NCBI GenBank assembly: GCA_027064485.1
Contig: JAMOPR010000231.1
Coordinates: 1 to 8,931, forward strand
DNA length: 8,931 nt
Direction: 5' to 3'
Origin: Desulfurobacteriaceae bacterium
GTDB lineage: Bacteria > Aquificota > Aquificia > Desulfurobacteriales > Desulfurobacteriaceae
In this document: in pieces, positions 7,039 to 8,931 of the stretch
Position numbering within the stretch: position 1 is the stretch's first letter
Layout: each line of letters opens with the position of its first letter
Made by a program: the position numbers and the translations under genes
The notes under the pieces: generated by a model
Database searches by the model: none
Told to the model about the DNA's origin: nothing
What the model saw: the letters and a program-made list of their open reading frames with translations, nothing else

Positions 7039-8589
7039 TCAAACAGTGAGATTCGTTTTTTTCTTTCTTTTTTCAAGTCTTTCTAAAGTTTCGAGAAACG
7101 CCAAGGCAGAAGCCCTAACTATGTCTGGGTCTACGCCTCTTCCACTAACTCTTATTCCTTCACTTTCTATTGTTACGTAAACTTCAGCAAGAGCATCAGT
7201 TCCAGCGGTTAGCGCTCTAATTTTGAAATCTTTTAAAGCTATGCTGCTTCCAACGGAAAGGGCATTTTTAATGGCTTTGTATGTGGCGTCAACGGGTCCG
7301 TTACCGGTAGCCAGTCCCAGTTTTTCACCATCGGGAGTTTTGATTTTAACTGTAGCAGTGGGGATTACTCCCTCTCCGCTCATTGCTTGGCTTTTAACTA
7401 ATTCATATATCTTCTCTTTTGATTCCCCTTCAATTCCTTCTACAATTAATTCGATATCTACATCGTATATTTCTTTCTTTTTGGAAGCCAGTTCTTTAAA
7501 TTTTTTGAATGCTTCATTCAATTTCTCTTCTGTAAGGTAAATTCCCATCTCTTCTAATTTTTTCTTGAATGCGTGGCGTCCTGAATGCTTGCCGAGGACG
7601 ATTTTTGATTCTTTCAATCCAATATCTTCGGGTTTCATTATTTCGTAGGTTTCTCTGCATTCCAAAACGCCGTGCTGATGGATACCTGATTCGTGGGCGA
7701 AAGCGTTGTCTCCTACTATGGGTTTAGTTCTCGAAATCAATACTCCTGTGAGCCTGCTGACCAGTTGAGAAGTTCTGTATATCTGTTTTGTATCTATATC
7801 CGTGTAGACTGGAAACTGGTCTGAACGCACCTTTATTGCCATAACTATTTCTTCCATTGCGGCGTTGCCTGCTCTTTCTCCTATTCCGTTAATGGTGCAT
7901 TCAACCTGCCTGGCTCCTGCTTTAACAGCCATTAGGGAATTGGCAGTAGCTAATCCTAAGTCGTTATGACAGTGAACGCTTATGATTGCCTTGTTTATGT
8001 TGGGAACGTTTTCCTTTATGGCTAAGATTTTTTCAAACCACTCATCAGGAACGGCGTAACCTACAGTATCGGGTATATTTACAACGTTAGCTCCAGCTTC
8101 TATTACTGCTTCTAATATTTCGAATAGGTATTTTAAGTCCGTTCTTCCAGCATCTTCAGCAGAAAATTCTACTTCTGCCTTACCTTCGCTTATATCCTGA
8201 ATTAATTTAACTGCTTTAACGGCTCTTTTAAGTGCTTCATCACGGCTCATTTTAAGTTTGTATTTTAGGTGGATATCTGAAGTAGCTATGAACGTATGTA
8301 TTCTTACTTTGTTTCCTTCTTTCAGGGCGTCCCACGCTGTTTTTATGTCTGCTTCTACAGCGCGGGCGAGGGAACATACTGTGGAGTTTTTCACTTCTTT
8401 GGCGATTCTTTTAACAGCTTCAAAGTCAGCGGGAGAACTTATGGCGAAACCTGCTTCTATGACGTCAACTCCTAATCTTTCTAATTGTTTTGCTATTTGG
8501 ACTTTTTCATCGACTGTGAGATTAACGCCAGGAGTTTGTTCTCCATCTCTTAATGTGGTATCAAAAATAAATAATTTTTCCCTTTCCAA
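7039..8589 (-). CDS. leuA: 2-isopropylmalate synthase
   Basis: Condenses acetyl-CoA with 2-oxoisovalerate to 2-isopropylmalate, the first committed step of leucine synthesis. From the chosen start it has 516 residues, the usual long LeuA length. The TIM barrel opens with [13 protein letters not shown] (metal ligand D10), has the LeuA-type [12 protein letters not shown], then HCHND (metal ligands H206, H208) and NGIGERAGN (N242), and later [11 protein letters not shown]. The C-terminal LeuA dimer domain (about 375-500, with [12 protein letters not shown]) is the site of leucine feedback inhibition in this family. HTFIATS and VNIPDTVGY favour LeuA over citramalate or homocitrate synthase. The start is TTG at 8587-8589, with AGGAGG eight bases upstream; an in-frame ATG at 8634 lies upstream of the predicted transcription start. 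The other leucine genes are not nearby. Confidence 0.92.
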   Translation of the reverse strand: MEREKLFIFDTTLRDGEQTPGVNLTVDEKVQIAKQLERLGVDVIEAGFAISSPADFEAVKRIAKEVKNSTVCSLARAVEADIKTAWDALKEGNKVRIHTFIATSDIHLKYKLKMSRDEALKRAVKAVKLIQDISEGKAEVEFSAEDAGRTDLKYLFEILEAVIEAGANVVNIPDTVGYAVPDEWFEKILAIKENVPNINKAIISVHCHNDLGLATANSLMAVKAGARQVECTINGIGERAGNAAMEEIVMAIKVRSDQFPVYTDIDTKQIYRTSQLVSRLTGVLISRTKPIVGDNAFAHESGIHQHGVLECRETYEIMKPEDIGLKESKIVLGKHSGRHAFKKKLEEMGIYLTEEKLNEAFKKFKELASKKKEIYDVDIELIVEGIEGESKEKIYELVKSQAMSGEGVIPTATVKIKTPDGEKLGLATGNGPVDATYKAIKNALSVGSSIALKDFKIRALTAGTDALAEVYVTIESEGIRVSGRGVDPDIVRASALAFLETLERLEKRKKKTNLTV

Positions 8590-8597
8590 TGATTTAA

Positions 8598-8603
8598 CCT
8601 CCT
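8598..8603 (-). promoter_or_regulatory. Ribosome binding site deciding the leuA TTG start
   Basis: AGGAGG on the minus strand, eight bases before TTG at 8587-8589. The upstream in-frame ATG (8632-8634) has no such site. Confidence 0.7.
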
Positions 8604-8623
8604 GAGTAAAGGTAATACTTCTT

Positions 8624-8652
8624 ATGATAGGCATAATGGGAGTTTATTTCAA
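8624..8652 (-). promoter_or_regulatory. Candidate sigma-70 type promoter of leuA
   Basis: Minus-strand TTGAAA (8647-8652) and TATCAT (8624-8629) are 17 nt apart. The expected start near 8617 leaves a leader of about 28 nt containing the ribosome binding site. This is too short for a leader peptide or T-box, so no attenuation element is visible. Confidence 0.6.
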
Positions 8653-8691
8653 GGGAGAGAGGATTGAAGAAAAATGAGCATATATAAAAAA

Positions 8692-8767
8692 TGGCTCCCC
8701 GGGCCGGGCTCGAACCAGCGACCTGGTGGTTAACAGCCACCCGCTCTACCAGCTGAGCTACCGGGGA
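8692..8767 (-). tRNA. tRNA-Asn (anticodon GTT)
   Basis: A 76-nt cloverleaf: acceptor TCCCCGG/CCGGGGA, D stem GCTC/GAGC, anticodon stem GGTGG/CCACC with loop CTGTTAA (anticodon GTT at 8732-8734), T arm GCTGG-TTCGAGC-CCGGC, discriminator G, and encoded CCA at 8692-8694. A run of six T follows immediately on the transcribed strand (CCATTTTTTATATA) and may end transcription. It has its own promoter at 8783-8811, next to an insertion-sequence end. Confidence 0.97.
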
Positions 8768-8782
8768 GCTTTGCTGAGTGAA

Positions 8783-8811
8783 AATATAGGAAACTTTCAG
8801 GGAATCGTCAA
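8783..8811 (-). promoter_or_regulatory. Promoter of tRNA-Asn, overlapping the transposase 3' end
   Basis: Minus-strand TTGACG (8806-8811) and TATATT (8783-8788) are exactly 17 nt apart. The predicted start is about 8 nt before tRNA-Asn. The -35 hexamer lies within the last codons of the transposase frame (Leu-Thr of the end PLTIP), so either the insertion stopped just short of it or supplied it. Confidence 0.75.
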
Positions 8812-8931
8812 GGGTTTGTTGGAGTTCACTACATGGTGGACACCCTGATGGAAATTAATATAGTCAAAAAACTTCTCAGCGGGAGTTTTGTAGTCCAAAG
8901 ACTTATGAGGTCTCAGAAAGTTATAGATTTT
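8797..8931 (-). CDS. Transposase, C-terminal end (partial; rve integrase core, IS481/IS3-like)
   Basis: An open frame of 44 codons entering from the right edge and ending in TGA at 8797-8799. It contains YNFLRPHKSLDYKTPAEKF (about window residues 3-21), the pattern (YN-x-x-RPH-x-x-L-x-x-x-TPAE) that closes the rve / DDE catalytic core of IS481- and IS3-type transposases. The catalytic DDE residues are outside the window, so activity and exact family cannot be judged. The last residues (about KPLTIP) overlap the tRNA-Asn promoter and may be read from flanking host DNA if the element ends at 8817. Confidence 0.82.
   Translation of the reverse strand, partial: KIYNFLRPHKSLDYKTPAEKFFDYINFHQGVHHVVNSNKPLTIP
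8817..8844. mobile_element. Candidate terminal sequence of the insertion element
   Basis: Going rightwards from 8817 the sequence begins TGTTGGAG and contains an imperfect palindrome (GGAGTTCACTACATGGTGGACACC, interrupted here as GGAGTTCAC and GGTGGACACC around TACAT). IS481 elements begin with TGT and IS3 elements with TG, so this is a plausible outer end, with host DNA to its left. The other end and any target duplication lie outside the window, so the boundary is a guess. Confidence 0.35.

Overview
The window reads as a chromosomal segment of an AT-leaning, probably thermophilic bacterium, most likely a deep-branching autotroph of the Aquificota / Desulfurobacterium-Thermovibrio type. This placement is inference. 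It rests on Lys/Glu-rich proteins, GC-rich tRNA stems set in AT-rich genes, CCA encoded in all three tRNA genes, and the general look of EF-G, RecA and LeuA. No search was run. Except for the tail of alaS at the left edge, everything lies on the minus strand, so transcription runs right to left.

Layout, right to left in transcription order. (1) 8797-8931: 3' end of an rve-type (IS481/IS3-like) transposase gene running off the window, stopping just upstream of tRNA-Asn(GTT). The tRNA promoter, TTGACG-17 nt-TATATT, overlaps the last transposase codons. (2) leuA (2-isopropylmalate synthase) with its own promoter and a TTG start, followed by a small membrane protein with two transmembrane helices and a HAMP-like segment but no output domain. 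(3) A short str operon, rpsL-rpsG-fusA, with a strong promoter before rpsL. No tuf gene follows fusA. Instead there is a very stable hairpin whose G-U pairs form only in minus-strand RNA. (4) A mixed tRNA / tRNA-modification / recombination cluster: tRNA-Arg(ACG), tadA, tRNA-Ser(CGA), recA, pilT, recX. (5) alaS converges on recX and overlaps it by 23 bp; a terminator-like hairpin for alaS lies inside the recX coding sequence.

The most unusual part is region 4. TadA deaminates A34 of tRNA-Arg(ACG), and that tRNA gene lies 25 nt upstream of tadA, probably in the same transcript. tadA has no stop codon before the tRNA-Ser(CGA) gene. Its reading frame continues 57 nt into that gene and ends at a TAA in the loop of the long variable arm. 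RNase P cleavage to release tRNA-Ser would therefore cut the tadA message before its stop codon. The tRNA 3' end is only 23 nt from the recA start. Next, recA, pilT and recX overlap by 14 and 17 nt, joining homologous recombination with a type IV pilus retraction ATPase in a layout that would fit DNA uptake plus recombination.

No CRISPR array, origin or complete insertion sequence is visible. No intergenic stretch exceeds about 110 bp, apart from the roughly 100 bp promoter/leader region between tRNA-Asn and leuA. I see no wholly new multi-gene system; the novelty is in the gene overlaps and arrangement.
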